Part shown: positions 25,846-36,495 of the stretch, piece by piece
Layout: each line of letters opens with the position of its first letter
Position numbering within the stretch: the stretch's first letter is position 1
Origin: Polaribacter sp. IC073
GTDB lineage: Bacteria > Bacteroidota > Bacteroidia > Flavobacteriales > Flavobacteriaceae
NCBI RefSeq assembly: GCF_007997075.1
Contig: NZ_VORS01000004.1
Location: 124,001-188,000, forward strand
Length of the DNA: 64,000 bases
Direction of reading: 5' to 3'
Notes under the pieces: generated by a model
Databases searched by the model: none
Seen by the model: the letters and a program-made list of their open reading frames with translations, nothing else
What the model was told of the DNA's origin: nothing
Position numbers and translations under genes: made by a program

Positions 25846-27834
25846 TTACAAGCTCTCCTTCAAAACAGCAATTTCATCACGTAATTTTGCAGCAACAATA
25901 AAGTCTAAATTTTTAGCTGCGGCCTCCATTTGTTTGCGTTTTTCCCTAATTCTTTTTTCTATTTCTTCTTTTGGTAAATACTGTAAATCTTGCTCTGCCG
26001 CCACTTGCTTTGCATTGTCATAATGATAACTAGAAACTGCAGACTTTGTTAACGTATCGTCAATTCTTTTGTTAATCTGAGTAGGCGTAATGTTGTGTTT
26101 GGTGTTGTACGCAATTTGCTTTTCTCTTCTTCGATCTGTTTCATCAATGGTTTTTTGCATGCTTTTAGTCATTTTATCAGCATATAAAATAGCCAAACCA
26201 TTTACATTTCTTGCAGCTCTACCAATGGTTTGTGTAAGCGACTTAACATTTCTTAAAAAACCTTCTTTATCAGCATCTAAAATGGCAACTAAAGAGACTT
26301 CTGGTAAATCTAAACCTTCACGCAATAAGTTTACACCAATTAGAACATCAAACAAACCTTTACGAAGATCTTGCATGATTTCTACACGCTCTAGAGTGTC
26401 TACATCAGAATGAATATATCGACAACGAATATCTACTCTTGTTAGATATTTTGTTAACTCTTCTGCCATCCTTTTTGTAAGTGTAGTGACTAAAGTACGT
26501 TCATCTTTTTCTACTCGAATTTGTATTTCTTCAATTAAATCATCTATTTGATTTAAACTTGGGCGCACTTCTATAATCGGATCTAATAAACCAGTAGGTC
26601 TAATAATCTGTTCTACAAAAACACCTTCTGTTTTTTCTAATTCATAATCTGCAGGTGTTGCAGAAACAAAAATTGTTTGATTCTGAATGGCTTCAAACTC
26701 ATCAAATTTTAAAGGACGATTGTCCATTGCTGCGGGCAAACGAAATCCGTATTCTACTAAATTTTCCTTTCTACTTCTATCGCCACCATACATTGCGTGT
26801 GTTTGAGGCACAGTAACATGGCTTTCATCAATAATCATTAAATAATCGTCCGGAAAATAGTCTAATAGGCAGAAAGGTCTTGTTCCTGGCAATCTACCAT
26901 CTAAATATCTCGAATAATTTTCAATTCCAGAACAATAGCCCAATTCACGAATCATTTCTAAATCGAATTCTGTACGTTCTTTGATTCGTTTTGCTTCTAA
27001 TTGTTTTCCTATTTCATTGAAAAAAGCAACTTGCTTCATCATATCTTCTTGAATTTGATGAATGGCATTTTGTAAAACATCAGGAGAAGTCACAAATAAA
27101 TTTGCAGGATAAATGCTTAACTCTTCGAATGTATTTATTACTGCGTTACTTTCTAAATCGAACAATTCTATTTCTTCAATTTCATCACCAAAAAAGTGAA
27201 TTCGATACCCATTATCTCCGTAAGAAGGATAAATGGTTACCACATCTCCTTTTACTTTAAAGGTTCCACTTTTTATTTCATGTTCTGTTCTAGAGTATAA
27301 ACTTTGTACTAATTGATGTAAAAATTTTGTTCTAGAAATTAATTGGCCAACTTGAACCGGAATTACATTCTTCTTAAATTCAACAGGATTTCCAATACCA
27401 TACAAACAAGAAACAGAAGCAACGACCAAAACGTCTCTTCTACCAGAAAGGAGGGAAGAAGTGGTGCTCAAACGCAGACGTTCTATATCTTCATTAATAG
27501 ATAAATCTTTTTCAATATAAGTTCCTGTAACAGGAATGTATGCTTCTGGTTGATAATAATCATAGTAAGAAACAAAATATTCTACGGCATTTTCTGGAAA
27601 AAACTGCTTAAATTCTGAATATAATTGGGCTGCCAACGTTTTATTGTGTGCTAAAACTAATGTTGGTTTTTTAACTTCTTTTACAACATTTGCTACGGTA
27701 AACGTTTTACCAGAACCTGTTACACCTAATAATGTTTGAAATTTCTCACCAGCAATAATACCTTCAGAAAGTTCTTTAATTGCTTGTGGTTGATCTCCTG
27801 TTGGAGAAAATTCTGATACTAATTTGAATTCCAT
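25846..27834 (-). CDS. uvrB: Excinuclease ABC subunit UvrB
   Basis: This 662-residue helicase-like subunit of nucleotide excision repair verifies DNA damage between UvrA and UvrC. Walker A reads GVTGSGKTF (about 38-46), the beta-hairpin region is [13 protein letters not shown], motif II is DESHVT, motif VI contains QTIGRAARN, and the C-terminal UVR motif that binds UvrC is present ([15 protein letters not shown]). Length is normal. It follows the T9SS genes on the minus strand with a 30-base gap and has a TATTTTTA box just before its start. Confidence 0.97.
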   Translation of the reverse strand: MEFKLVSEFSPTGDQPQAIKELSEGIIAGEKFQTLLGVTGSGKTFTVANVVKEVKKPTLVLAHNKTLAAQLYSEFKQFFPENAVEYFVSYYDYYQPEAYIPVTGTYIEKDLSINEDIERLRLSTTSSLLSGRRDVLVVASVSCLYGIGNPVEFKKNVIPVQVGQLISRTKFLHQLVQSLYSRTEHEIKSGTFKVKGDVVTIYPSYGDNGYRIHFFGDEIEEIELFDLESNAVINTFEELSIYPANLFVTSPDVLQNAIHQIQEDMMKQVAFFNEIGKQLEAKRIKERTEFDLEMIRELGYCSGIENYSRYLDGRLPGTRPFCLLDYFPDDYLMIIDESHVTVPQTHAMYGGDRSRKENLVEYGFRLPAAMDNRPLKFDEFEAIQNQTIFVSATPADYELEKTEGVFVEQIIRPTGLLDPIIEVRPSLNQIDDLIEEIQIRVEKDERTLVTTLTKRMAEELTKYLTRVDIRCRYIHSDVDTLERVEIMQDLRKGLFDVLIGVNLLREGLDLPEVSLVAILDADKEGFLRNVKSLTQTIGRAARNVNGLAILYADKMTKSMQKTIDETDRRREKQIAYNTKHNITPTQINKRIDDTLTKSAVSSYHYDNAKQVAAEQDLQYLPKEEIEKRIREKRKQMEAAAKNLDFIVAAKLRDEIAVLKESL

Positions 27835-27864
27835 ACGGTAAAAATACGGATACTAATTGTAATT

Positions 27865-30561
27865 CTATTTTCTAATTAAACTAAAATGTCCCGTTTTATT
27901 GATAACATTATCATCAATATCTATAATTTCTACTTTAAACCAATAGGTATTAGAAATTTGCATTTTGCCATTAAATGTACCATCCCAACCGGGAGTATTA
28001 AAATCTGTTATAGAGCACACAACGCGACCAAGTCTATCAAAAATTTTAATATTTATAGACTTATAAAACTGTGCATCTAGACCATTTATATTCCAATAGT
28101 CGTTTTTTCCATCGTTATTTGGCGTAAAAAAATCTTTAACTCCTAAAACGGAAACTTTTTGTTGAATCGGATTTTCACAAGTATTAATATCTCTAACGTA
28201 AATAGTTTTAAGACCAGCAACTACCTTTGTAAAAGTGTATGAAGTAGAATTGCTAAAGAAATTTATATTGTCTAAAGAGAATTCATAAGTACTATTTCCA
28301 GAAATTTCAACATCAACTATAGAATTGGTTTCATCTTCTGTGTTTACTGTAATGTTAGAAAAAGCAGGTTCATCAGGATTTTTAACTGTAAACTCTTGGG
28401 TATTGGTACACTCAATTCCGTTTTCTGTTTTGTAAACAGTTAATGAGAATACACCTGTATTTACCAGCGTGAAATTTTGAGCTGTGCTTTGTATTATTCC
28501 TGAACTATTTTTCCATTCGAAGCTATTATTTGTTGCCTCTGCAGAAATGGTTACAGCAGGTTTTAAACTAGGGTTGTAACAAATGGTATAGTTTTCTTGC
28601 AAGTTAATGATTGGTTGTGAATTTACAATTACTTTAAAAGACTGAATTCCGCCACAACCTAATGCATTGTCTGCCCTTACCCAAATTGTTTTGGTAGCAC
28701 TTGTGTACATATCTGGCAGTTCATCTTTGGTTAATTGTGCATTTTCTGAAGAAGCATAAAAACGAAGTGTTGTACTGCTAGGTATACTTAAATCTCGTTG
28801 AATACTTTTTCTTTTTTCTGATAATGAAAAAATACCGGTAGAGATTACTGAAGAAGTATCTAAATCATCACACGCATATATATTATCGATAGTATTTAGC
28901 TGCACAAAAAGTGTTTCAATTGAAAATTTGGTCGTTTCAGAACATCCATTTTTATTAAAGACCGCTACAATTATTTCCTGCGGATTGCTTTCGTTTTCGA
29001 AATTATCAGGATTTAAAATAGGAGAGTTGCTGTTGAAATCAGTACTGTTTTTGTAGAAAACAAGTTCGTTTCCAGAGTCTGTTATTTGTGGTTTTATATC
29101 TGTTAAATCGAATAAACTTTTCCCATCATTATCTGTATCACATTGCTTTAAATTTTTTCCGGAGAGCGCAATTGGTAACGGAAAAACTTCTATTTTTTTA
29201 AACAGAGTTGTGCTAGAACCACCAAATGTTATGGTTGCTTTTACAGTATATTCTCCCGCAGCGGCATATAAGTGAGAAGGGGTCATTTCGGTAGAAGTAG
29301 TGCCATCACCAAAACTCCATGTTACACTTGTTATTGTGGTATAAGCATCAATAGAAAAATTAAAGTTTTCTGAGACACATTTATTTTCGGTAATAATTCT
29401 ATTTCTAAAATAAGACTGAATAAAGTTTGGCAATCCTTTTTTAGAATAACCAGGAGAGATGTTTAAAAAATTACTTTCATAATTTACCGCTTCACCTTCT
29501 TTTTCTGGGTTTCTTATCACATCTAAAAACTCGTTTTCTGGATTTAATTTGTCTGTTTTAGTAATATAAATTTGGCCATTAGAGGCCAATTGCATACTTC
29601 TGTAGTTAAAATTATTCGAAAAAGATAGTTGTGTTCTTTTATCTAGTAGAGGGCTTTCAAATAAGTATTGATAAACATAACTATCCTGAGAACCATCATC
29701 TCCAGCAAAATATAAATTTTTTGAATCTTGAGAAAACTCTAAACCATAGCTAGAGACAAAAACAAAAATACCAGGAGATGTTCCAAATTTTTGAATAAAA
29801 GAAATAGCACCATTCGAGGGATTAAAGTCAAATAAATAAACAAAGGTACCTCCAAAATCTGCCAATGCTATTTTTTTTCCATTAGGTGAAATTTTTAAAG
29901 TTCCGACAGAAAATTTTATTTTTTCTTTTTCTGTTAATGTATCTATTTGATACGTTTTAGGGAATTCTATAGCACTTGCTGTTATTTTATAAGTTCTAAA
30001 AGTATCTTGCTCAGGGTTTATTGTATTTCCTTTAGAGCCAAAAGCAAGCAACCAAATCGAGTTTCCATCTGTATGGTGTACCGCTGTAATTTTTTCTGTT
30101 ACAAAATTTGCTAATGTTATATTTTTATTGGTGACTTTCCCGTTAGGAAAACTTGTAGAAATTTCTACTTCAGAATAATACAAACCAGGGGTAAAGCCAG
30201 AAGAACTTTCTTTTCTTGTAGTAAAAATGTAATACACAGAATTGCTATTAGGTTTCGGAATAATTAGAGAAGATTGTGTATTGTTTATCTCTCCTGCTAA
30301 ACCGGTTCCGCCCTCCATAATGTCATTGTTTTTATTCCAAACAGACACACCGTTTGTATAAAATAATAAGTTTCCGTTAGGGTCTGAAATAGATGCGCTA
30401 CCTGCTGGTGCTTCGATTTTACTATCAGTTAAAACAGTAAGATTTCCTAGATTAAAATTGATACCTCCTTTTTCACCAAAATGCCAATTGTTTGTTTCAT
30501 TCTGAGAATAGGCAAATAAAAAACTCAATAAAAATAATATGATAATAAAAGAGTTCTTCAT
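27865..30561 (-). CDS. T9SS type B sorting-domain protein with PKD domain
   Basis: This 898-residue exported protein has a signal peptide (1-19). The N-terminal 370 residues repeat short beta motifs (WHFGEKGGINF, NGNLLFYTNGVSVWNK, KISPNGKKIALADF), as in a beta-propeller-like domain. A PKD domain follows (SFGDGTTSTEMTPSHLY), then Ig-like segments. The last 85 residues are the gliding-type T9SS C-terminal domain (FFTPNNDGKNDYWNING, FDRLGRVV, NTYWFKVEI). Such proteins are exported through the type IX system and often anchored on the surface; ligand unknown. It lies eight bases after a paralogue. Confidence 0.9.
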   Translation of the reverse strand: MKNSFIIILFLLSFLFAYSQNETNNWHFGEKGGINFNLGNLTVLTDSKIEAPAGSASISDPNGNLLFYTNGVSVWNKNNDIMEGGTGLAGEINNTQSSLIIPKPNSNSVYYIFTTRKESSSGFTPGLYYSEVEISTSFPNGKVTNKNITLANFVTEKITAVHHTDGNSIWLLAFGSKGNTINPEQDTFRTYKITASAIEFPKTYQIDTLTEKEKIKFSVGTLKISPNGKKIALADFGGTFVYLFDFNPSNGAISFIQKFGTSPGIFVFVSSYGLEFSQDSKNLYFAGDDGSQDSYVYQYLFESPLLDKRTQLSFSNNFNYRSMQLASNGQIYITKTDKLNPENEFLDVIRNPEKEGEAVNYESNFLNISPGYSKKGLPNFIQSYFRNRIITENKCVSENFNFSIDAYTTITSVTWSFGDGTTSTEMTPSHLYAAAGEYTVKATITFGGSSTTLFKKIEVFPLPIALSGKNLKQCDTDNDGKSLFDLTDIKPQITDSGNELVFYKNSTDFNSNSPILNPDNFENESNPQEIIVAVFNKNGCSETTKFSIETLFVQLNTIDNIYACDDLDTSSVISTGIFSLSEKRKSIQRDLSIPSSTTLRFYASSENAQLTKDELPDMYTSATKTIWVRADNALGCGGIQSFKVIVNSQPIINLQENYTICYNPSLKPAVTISAEATNNSFEWKNSSGIIQSTAQNFTLVNTGVFSLTVYKTENGIECTNTQEFTVKNPDEPAFSNITVNTEDETNSIVDVEISGNSTYEFSLDNINFFSNSTSYTFTKVVAGLKTIYVRDINTCENPIQQKVSVLGVKDFFTPNNDGKNDYWNINGLDAQFYKSINIKIFDRLGRVVCSITDFNTPGWDGTFNGKMQISNTYWFKVEIIDIDDNVINKTGHFSLIRK

Positions 30562-30568
30562 AAAGTTT

Positions 30569-33457
30569 TTATTTTCTTAAAAGAGAAAAATGCCCTGTCT
30601 TTTTTCTAATATTCCCACTTATATCAATTAAAATAGCATTATACCAATAATCATTTGATGGAAGTGGTTTTCCGTTATAAGTCCCATTCCAACCAGCATT
30701 GGTTTTTAGGTCTATATTCTTTAGATTTTTACCATATCTATCAAAAACCTGGAGTTTTACTTCGCTATAAAAAGTATTCTCTACTCCTAATATTTTCCAA
30801 GTATCAAAATAGCCATCTCCGTTTGGTGTAAAATGCCTTTGAAAATAAATGAAAGAAATTTCTTTTGTATTTATAATGCGCCCACAATTATTTCGATCTC
30901 TAATATAAACTTTGTTAAGTCCGGGAGGTATGTTTATAAAAGTGTACGATAAATTTTCTGAACCTTTTACAAAACTAGCAAGCGCATTATTATTTAAAGC
31001 ATATTCATAATCGCCTTTACCAGTCACTTTAATTGTAATTGTATTGTCTGTAGGGTTATCTTGATCGTCTATAAAGGTAATTGATTCTGGTCCTAAAAGT
31101 GCTTCATTAGATTCTAAGACGGTAAATGTATTGTAGCCTGTGGTAAAAGAATTATCTGTTGTTATGCTCGTATCATTTTCATAACCTCTAGAAGCTTCAA
31201 CTCTATATGTTCCTTCTTTATTTGCTTCTAAAATAGCATTTGTTTCACTTGGTAATAAAGTTTCATTTAAATACCAAGCATAAGTGTCGCTAGCAGCGCC
31301 TGTATCTGCATCTAAGTTTTCTGTAAATGGCTGTGGAGCATCAATAGGATTGCTTACACAAAGAATTATGGGAGATGGATTACCTTGCGGAATTGGTAAA
31401 ATGTTTAAAATAAATGTAAACTTCCCAATACTTTCACATGCATTTGTTCCTTTTAAAGATATTCTAACAAAAATTTCATCTTCATTTGCAAATAAATCAT
31501 CCTCATAAGGAGCTACTATTTTATCATTCTGCAAAGTTGCATCTTCTCTTGTCCTAAAATAACTAAAGTCATGAGAAGTACTTGTTAAAGCACCAGAAGA
31601 ATTTGCTATTATTTTATTTGTTTTATCATCTAAATTATAAAACGAATTTAAACTACCAAGGCTGCTTCTACTATTAGAAATATTTTTATTTTGGTCTAAT
31701 TCTGATGAATAAACATTTGAGTAAGAGTCGATACCATACGGATTGACTTTTAGTTCAATTACTATTGTTTGATAGCAGTCAGTATCTACATTTGTAACTT
31801 TTGCAACAACTTTATGATTTCCGTTTGTGCTATTAGTTGCTGTAGCGTTAGTGTAGTTGTTTTTTGCAATAGGAGAATTAAAAGAGGTGTCTGTAGTTTC
31901 AAAAAACTCAATTTTTACAGTGTCAGATCCTGTATAAATAGCCGTTTCTCTTGTGGTTAGGTTAAAACTGGTAATAAAGTCGTTGGGGTTGCTGTCAAAG
32001 TCACACTGTTCATAAACATCAATAATGTTTACTGTTGGTTTTTTATAAAAAACAATTTCAGCGATAGCTTCTAAGTTCCTCTCTCTTCCACAGTTATTTG
32101 TATAATTTACTTTTAAAGAATAAATTCCGCCAGTTGTTCTTCCTAGTCCGCCAACGCTAATCTTACGATTTGTCTCGGTAGTTATTAATACATCATCTTT
32201 AAACCATTGATATTTTATTGGTTTTGTGGTATCGGCTGTATCATCAAAATCTGTAACAGAATTTATTCCTAACTCTCTAATATCTCCAGAACAAATCGAA
32301 AATTCTTCTGTAATTTTAGTACTTGTATCTAAATCGGTTAGGGCAACTTTAAAAAAAGATTGTATAAAAGGAGGAAGTCCTTCTGAGGATATTCTTCCAC
32401 CTAAACTGACTCCGTTATCAACATAATTTACGTTTATTCCTTCTTCTTCGGGTTTATTAATAACCCCTAAACTAGCTTCTCCACTTCGAGCATAATAAAT
32501 TTTTGCATCAGGGCCTAGTTGCAAAGCACCTCTATAACCCGACCAAGAAGTTATTGTATTTTTAGAGTTATTAATGTCATTAAGGGTATTTTCGGTTAGA
32601 TTGTATTGAAAAATATATGAAGCACTACGACGACCACCTTGGTTGTTACCACCTGTAGAAATATAAAGTTTATTACTGCTTTGAGAAAATTCAGCACCAT
32701 AGCTACTCTCTCCATTAACATTTAGTATTTTCTTATTACTAATTGTACCTGTGGTAGTGTTAAAGTCGTACAGTAAACAGTTTTCACTTTGACTTGTTAT
32801 TACTAATTTTGTACCATCAGGTGAAATTTTTAAACTACCTCTAGCTCCAATTTCAGTTGAAGATAAAAAAGATATGGCAGGGTTATTAAAAGCAACACCA
32901 TCTCTAGTTACTTTGTAAGAATACAATTCTTTTTCTGAAGTAGAAATTATCCAAAACTCATCACTTTTATTAGACTCAATGGCTGTTACTCTCTCTGTCC
33001 ATAAACGTTGGTTTCCATTGTTTAAGTCTACAGGGCCATCAATTACACTTCCTAAACCGGCATTTGTATTTAAGTCTATAGTATAATAGAAAAAACCAGG
33101 ATTACGACTATTACCAACAACAAATAGGTAGTATAAGTTTTTATTAATAGGGTTTGGCACAAATAAAGCAGATTGTGCGCTAGAAGAGTTTCCTAATAAT
33201 CCAGAGCCACCTGGCATAACATTATGGTCTTTATTCCAAACGGTTGTACCGTCTGAATAAAACAATAACTCGCCATTACTCTTAGAAATGGTAGAACAAC
33301 CTTCATCTGTATTTAATTTACCATTCGCAAGCGCTAAAGGGTTGCAGCCAGTAAAATCTAATCCCGCATTGTTACCAAAATACCAAAAATTAGCTTCTTT
33401 TTGAGAAAATACATTTAATGTAATAAATAGTAATAAAAACGATAAAATATTCTTCAT
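30569..33457 (-). CDS. T9SS type B sorting-domain protein, paralogue of the next gene
   Basis: This 962-residue exported protein has a signal peptide (1-18) and the same N-terminal propeller-like region as its neighbour (WYFGNNAGLDF, NGELLFYSDGTTVWNKDHN, KISPDGTKLVI). In place of the PKD domain it has an Ig-like segment (KYQWFKDDVLITTETNRK). The C-terminal gliding-type domain reads HFTPNGDGYFDTW, FDRYGKNLK and NDYWYNAIL. Tandem copies with a shared promoter suggest duplication followed by divergence. A TATATTTG box lies at 33483-33490. Confidence 0.9.
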   Translation of the reverse strand: MKNILSFLLLFITLNVFSQKEANFWYFGNNAGLDFTGCNPLALANGKLNTDEGCSTISKSNGELLFYSDGTTVWNKDHNVMPGGSGLLGNSSSAQSALFVPNPINKNLYYLFVVGNSRNPGFFYYTIDLNTNAGLGSVIDGPVDLNNGNQRLWTERVTAIESNKSDEFWIISTSEKELYSYKVTRDGVAFNNPAISFLSSTEIGARGSLKISPDGTKLVITSQSENCLLYDFNTTTGTISNKKILNVNGESSYGAEFSQSSNKLYISTGGNNQGGRRSASYIFQYNLTENTLNDINNSKNTITSWSGYRGALQLGPDAKIYYARSGEASLGVINKPEEEGINVNYVDNGVSLGGRISSEGLPPFIQSFFKVALTDLDTSTKITEEFSICSGDIRELGINSVTDFDDTADTTKPIKYQWFKDDVLITTETNRKISVGGLGRTTGGIYSLKVNYTNNCGRERNLEAIAEIVFYKKPTVNIIDVYEQCDFDSNPNDFITSFNLTTRETAIYTGSDTVKIEFFETTDTSFNSPIAKNNYTNATATNSTNGNHKVVAKVTNVDTDCYQTIVIELKVNPYGIDSYSNVYSSELDQNKNISNSRSSLGSLNSFYNLDDKTNKIIANSSGALTSTSHDFSYFRTREDATLQNDKIVAPYEDDLFANEDEIFVRISLKGTNACESIGKFTFILNILPIPQGNPSPIILCVSNPIDAPQPFTENLDADTGAASDTYAWYLNETLLPSETNAILEANKEGTYRVEASRGYENDTSITTDNSFTTGYNTFTVLESNEALLGPESITFIDDQDNPTDNTITIKVTGKGDYEYALNNNALASFVKGSENLSYTFINIPPGLNKVYIRDRNNCGRIINTKEISFIYFQRHFTPNGDGYFDTWKILGVENTFYSEVKLQVFDRYGKNLKNIDLKTNAGWNGTYNGKPLPSNDYWYNAILIDISGNIRKKTGHFSLLRK

Positions 33458-33482
33458 TTGATGGTATTTCTTTTCTTAACAT

Positions 33483-33490
33483 CAAATATA
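33483..33490 (-). promoter_or_regulatory. -7 box for the tandem T9SS genes
   Basis: TATATTTG on the minus strand fits TAnnTTTG and lies 25 bases before the start at 33457. Confidence 0.45.
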
Positions 33491-33501
33491 TTTAAAAAGT
33501 A

Positions 33502-34347
33502 TTATAAATCCCTCTTTTTTAACAGTGCGAAAGACAAATAGATAAAGATAAACGTCCAAACAGAGACAATTACAATTGTAGAAAATTCTACAGCATAACT
33601 TTTAGTAAACGTTTCACCTATTTGGTTTGCAACAGATCTTACGGCACCTAATCTTGTAAAAGGTTCTTTTATTAAATTAGACATAGACTCGAAAGGAAGA
33701 AACTGTATTACAGCATCTACTTTTTCGCTGGTATTTTCTGCGTTTTTAAAACTCCAAAATAAGTATCCTTTGAAAATATTTTCCGCAAAAAACCAAACCA
33801 CCATTGCACCAACTGCAAAAGCAGATCTTTTAACTAAAATACCGAAGAATAATCCCATAGAAAAGAAAGCTACTAATTTGATGAAAAAGGCGAAAAGATA
33901 TTGTAAATCGGATGTTATGATGGCGAATTCATTATAATCTGAATAAGACAAACCTAATATTAATGAGACAACAAAAACAAAAAGTGTAGAGACGAGCGCA
34001 AAAACAACTACCGTGTAAAATTTAGAAAGAATAAACTCCTTTTTACTTAAACCATCAATCAAATTCTGTTTTAAAGTCTTGTAGCTATATTCATTCGCCA
34101 TCATAGAAACAATAACTAAGAGTAAAAAGAACTTTAAAATTGCCGCCACATAGGTGTTAAAGTGCCAGATATAAGGGAAATTGAAGATTCCTATTTCTGC
34201 CAAATGAAATTTAATTGGGCCAACGTCAAACTTAACTGCAGCGATTAATGCAATACAAGTTAACAAGCCGAAGTAAATTAGCGACAAAATTTTACTTGCT
34301 TTGTTGTGTCTTAATTTATGAAACTCTATGGTTAATAATCTTAACAT
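33502..34347 (-). CDS. ABC-2 type transporter permease
   Basis: This 281-residue protein has six hydrophobic segments and the ABC-2 permease pattern, including MANEYSYKTLKQNLIDGLSKKEF, the coupling region that contacts the ATPase. It follows the ATPase gene by 57 bases. The substrate is not readable; drug, bacteriocin or surface-component export are all possible. It does not look like GldF. Confidence 0.85.
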   Translation of the reverse strand: MLRLLTIEFHKLRHNKASKILSLIYFGLLTCIALIAAVKFDVGPIKFHLAEIGIFNFPYIWHFNTYVAAILKFFLLLVIVSMMANEYSYKTLKQNLIDGLSKKEFILSKFYTVVVFALVSTLFVFVVSLILGLSYSDYNEFAIITSDLQYLFAFFIKLVAFFSMGLFFGILVKRSAFAVGAMVVWFFAENIFKGYLFWSFKNAENTSEKVDAVIQFLPFESMSNLIKEPFTRLGAVRSVANQIGETFTKSYAVEFSTIVIVSVWTFIFIYLSFALLKKRDL

Positions 34348-34404
34348 GCTATTTTATGATTTTATTGAAGGAGTTCTAGACAACGCTCGAACCGGTATTT
34401 TTAA

Positions 34405-35304
34405 TTAATTGTTGTTTGTTAAATCTAAGAATTGTTGCTCTAAACTTGGTTTACGTTTTACCAAATGACTTAAAACAATGCCTTTATTAAATAAAAATGT
34501 ATTTAGCTCTGCAGATGAAATTACATCATTTAAAGTAGCAATAATAGTTTCGTGATCTTTGGTTACTTTATTTATAGAAGGATGTTTTTCTAACTCAGCC
34601 AACAATATTTCTTCATTTTCATCAACCTTTAGCTCAAACAAACCATTAGAAGCCGTCATTTCATCGACTCTACCACTGTATAATTTTACACCTTCTCTAA
34701 TAACAACTACATGAGAACACACTTTTTCAACTTCATCTAGTAGGTGAGAAGCTAATAAAATAGTAGTTCCTCTGCTTGCAATTTCGTTTATAATTTGTCT
34801 AATTTCATGAATTCCTTGAGGATCTAGACCATTTGTAGGTTCATCTAAAATTAAAATTTCAGGATCATTTAACAATGCAGAAGCAATAGCCAAACGTTGT
34901 TTCATACCTAAAGAGAAGGTACTAAATTTACTGTTTTTTCTATCGTAAAGATTTACTGTTTTTAATTTCTCATCAATTTTTTCTGCGGATATTCCTTTGA
35001 TTGTACAAATTAGTTTTAGATTTTGCACTGCAGTCATGTATGGATAAAAATTAGGTCGCTCTATAATTGCACCTACTTTTTTTAAAGCTTCATGGGTAGA
35101 TAATTTTCCGTTAAACCAAGAAAATTCGCCAGAAGTTCTGTTTACTACATTTAAGATAATGCCTAAAGTGGTAGATTTTCCACTTCCGTTAGGGCCTAAT
35201 ATTCCGTATACATTTCCTTTTTTAATATCAAAAGAAAGATTGTTTACAGCATGAATAGCGCCGTATTTTTTATCGAGGTTTTTAAGAGATAAGATAGTTT
35301 CCAA
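34405..35304 (-). CDS. ABC transporter ATP-binding protein, ABC-2 partner
   Basis: This 299-residue ATPase shows Walker A GPNGSGKST, a Q-loop near EAL-KKVGAIIERPNFY, the signature FSLGMKQRLAIA, Walker B LILDEPTNGLD and the switch histidine in LLASHLLDE. The C-terminal 90 residues are the accessory domain seen in drug-export ATPases. It is the first gene of the pair with the ABC-2 permease. Confidence 0.92.
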   Translation of the reverse strand: METILSLKNLDKKYGAIHAVNNLSFDIKKGNVYGILGPNGSGKSTTLGIILNVVNRTSGEFSWFNGKLSTHEALKKVGAIIERPNFYPYMTAVQNLKLICTIKGISAEKIDEKLKTVNLYDRKNSKFSTFSLGMKQRLAIASALLNDPEILILDEPTNGLDPQGIHEIRQIINEIASRGTTILLASHLLDEVEKVCSHVVVIREGVKLYSGRVDEMTASNGLFELKVDENEEILLAELEKHPSINKVTKDHETIIATLNDVISSAELNTFLFNKGIVLSHLVKRKPSLEQQFLDLTNNN

Positions 35305-35488
35305 AGAAATTGTGTTTAGTCGGTTATGAATGTAAGACGGCTAATTTACAATTTTGTTACTGGAAATTTTTTATTTGTTTCTGTGATTGACTGTTTAATT
35401 GTGTATAAAAAATTAGTGAAAGCTCGATAATTAAGTAACTAGCAAGAAACAATTACACGAATAAACAGTTTAACAACTACATATTTTT

Positions 35489-35992
35489 TTAATATTCATT
35501 GTAATCGAAATCATCATCAAAATGACCGTATTCGTCATCGATATCTTCCTCATCACCAAAACCATCATCTAATTTCTCTGCAACAAATTCTTTTTCGGGA
35601 GCTTCACTAGGTATTTCACCAACGGTAAGGATAATTTGTGGCAAACCCTCTTTTTTTCCTGAAGAAATTTCAATCACATCCACATAGAAAGTCCACATTT
35701 TTAAGAAATCGTACACATAAATTAGCTTGTCGTTTTCTTCTGGTAAAGAGTCATTTAAAATGCAAGTTTGCATAGAAATACCTTCGCCAACTTCTTCCAT
35801 ATTAAACAAAGGAATCTCTTCACCTTGATTCCATTCTTCATCAGTTCTGTAAAAAGAAGCCATTTCTCGACCTCCAAAACCGAAGGATTTGGCAATTGTT
35901 AGGTGTAATTCTTCTAAATTTAAGTTGTCTTCAACCAAAATTGTTCTAATTACATCTTCTTTTGTGTCTAAAATTACGCGTATTTTGTACAT
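35489..35992 (-). CDS. Plasmid pRiA4b ORF-3-like family protein
   Basis: This 167-residue protein matches the pRiA4b ORF-3/IS1096 TnpR-like family: YKIRVILD at the start, LEELHLTIAKSFGF, and YVYDFLKMWTFYVDVI. The last 30 residues are nearly all acidic or aromatic (DDDFDYNEY end). Despite the family name it is not a transposase or resolvase and there is no mobile element here. Function unknown. A -7 box lies at 36016-36023. Confidence 0.85.
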   Translation of the reverse strand: MYKIRVILDTKEDVIRTILVEDNLNLEELHLTIAKSFGFGGREMASFYRTDEEWNQGEEIPLFNMEEVGEGISMQTCILNDSLPEENDKLIYVYDFLKMWTFYVDVIEISSGKKEGLPQIILTVGEIPSEAPEKEFVAEKLDDGFGDEEDIDDEYGHFDDDFDYNEY

Positions 35993-36015
35993 AGAATGCT
36001 TTAACTTTTCAGTTG

Positions 36016-36023
36016 CAAAAATA
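36016..36023 (-). promoter_or_regulatory. -7 box for the pRiA4b ORF-3-like gene
   Basis: TATTTTTG on the minus strand fits TAnnTTTG, 23 bases before the start at 35992. A related TATTTTTA box faces the other way toward the thioesterase gene. Confidence 0.45.
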
Positions 36024-36063
36024 CAATTTTTTATACGTATTTTTACATATTAAATAATTGATT

Positions 36064-36486
36064 ATGGATAAAACTAGCATTTTAAAAGCATTTAACAAGC
36101 GTTCTAAAAATACGCTAATGGAAACTCTTGATATTGAATATGTTGCTATTGGAGATGATTTTTTAACTGCAAAAATGCCTGTAAACTCAAGAGTTTACCA
36201 ACCTTATGGGCAATTACATGGTGGCGCAACTGCAGCTTTAGCGGAGAGTGTTGGTAGTGCGGCTTCCAACTTTTTTATCGATAGTGAAACACAGTTTATA
36301 AACGGAATTCAATTATCTATAAACCATATAAAAAGTAAACGAGATGGTGTTGTTTTTGCTACTGCAAAGAATATTCATAAAGGTAAAAGCACGCATTTAT
36401 GGGAAGTAACAATTGTAGACGAAGAAGATCGTTTAATTTCGGTTGCAAAAATGACCAATATTGTTTTAGAAATTCGTAAAAAATAA
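36064..36486 (+). CDS. Hotdog-fold thioesterase, probable DHNA-CoA thioesterase
   Basis: This 140-residue protein has the hotdog motif QPYGQLHGGATAALAESVGS typical of PaaI/MenI thioesterases. It starts at ATG 36064; a TTG two codons upstream is less likely. It is followed nine bases later by isochorismate synthase, so hydrolysis of 1,4-dihydroxy-2-naphthoyl-CoA in menaquinone synthesis is the probable role; this is an inference from context. Confidence 0.85.
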   Translation: MDKTSILKAFNKRSKNTLMETLDIEYVAIGDDFLTAKMPVNSRVYQPYGQLHGGATAALAESVGSAASNFFIDSETQFINGIQLSINHIKSKRDGVVFATAKNIHKGKSTHLWEVTIVDEEDRLISVAKMTNIVLEIRKK

Positions 36487-36495
36487 CTTTTAGTT

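Noticed and set aside
35489..35992. Transposon-related gene (family name mentions IS1096 and a plasmid ORF)
   Set aside because: The name is historical; no inverted repeats, transposase or target duplication are seen and the gene has a normal flavobacterial promoter.
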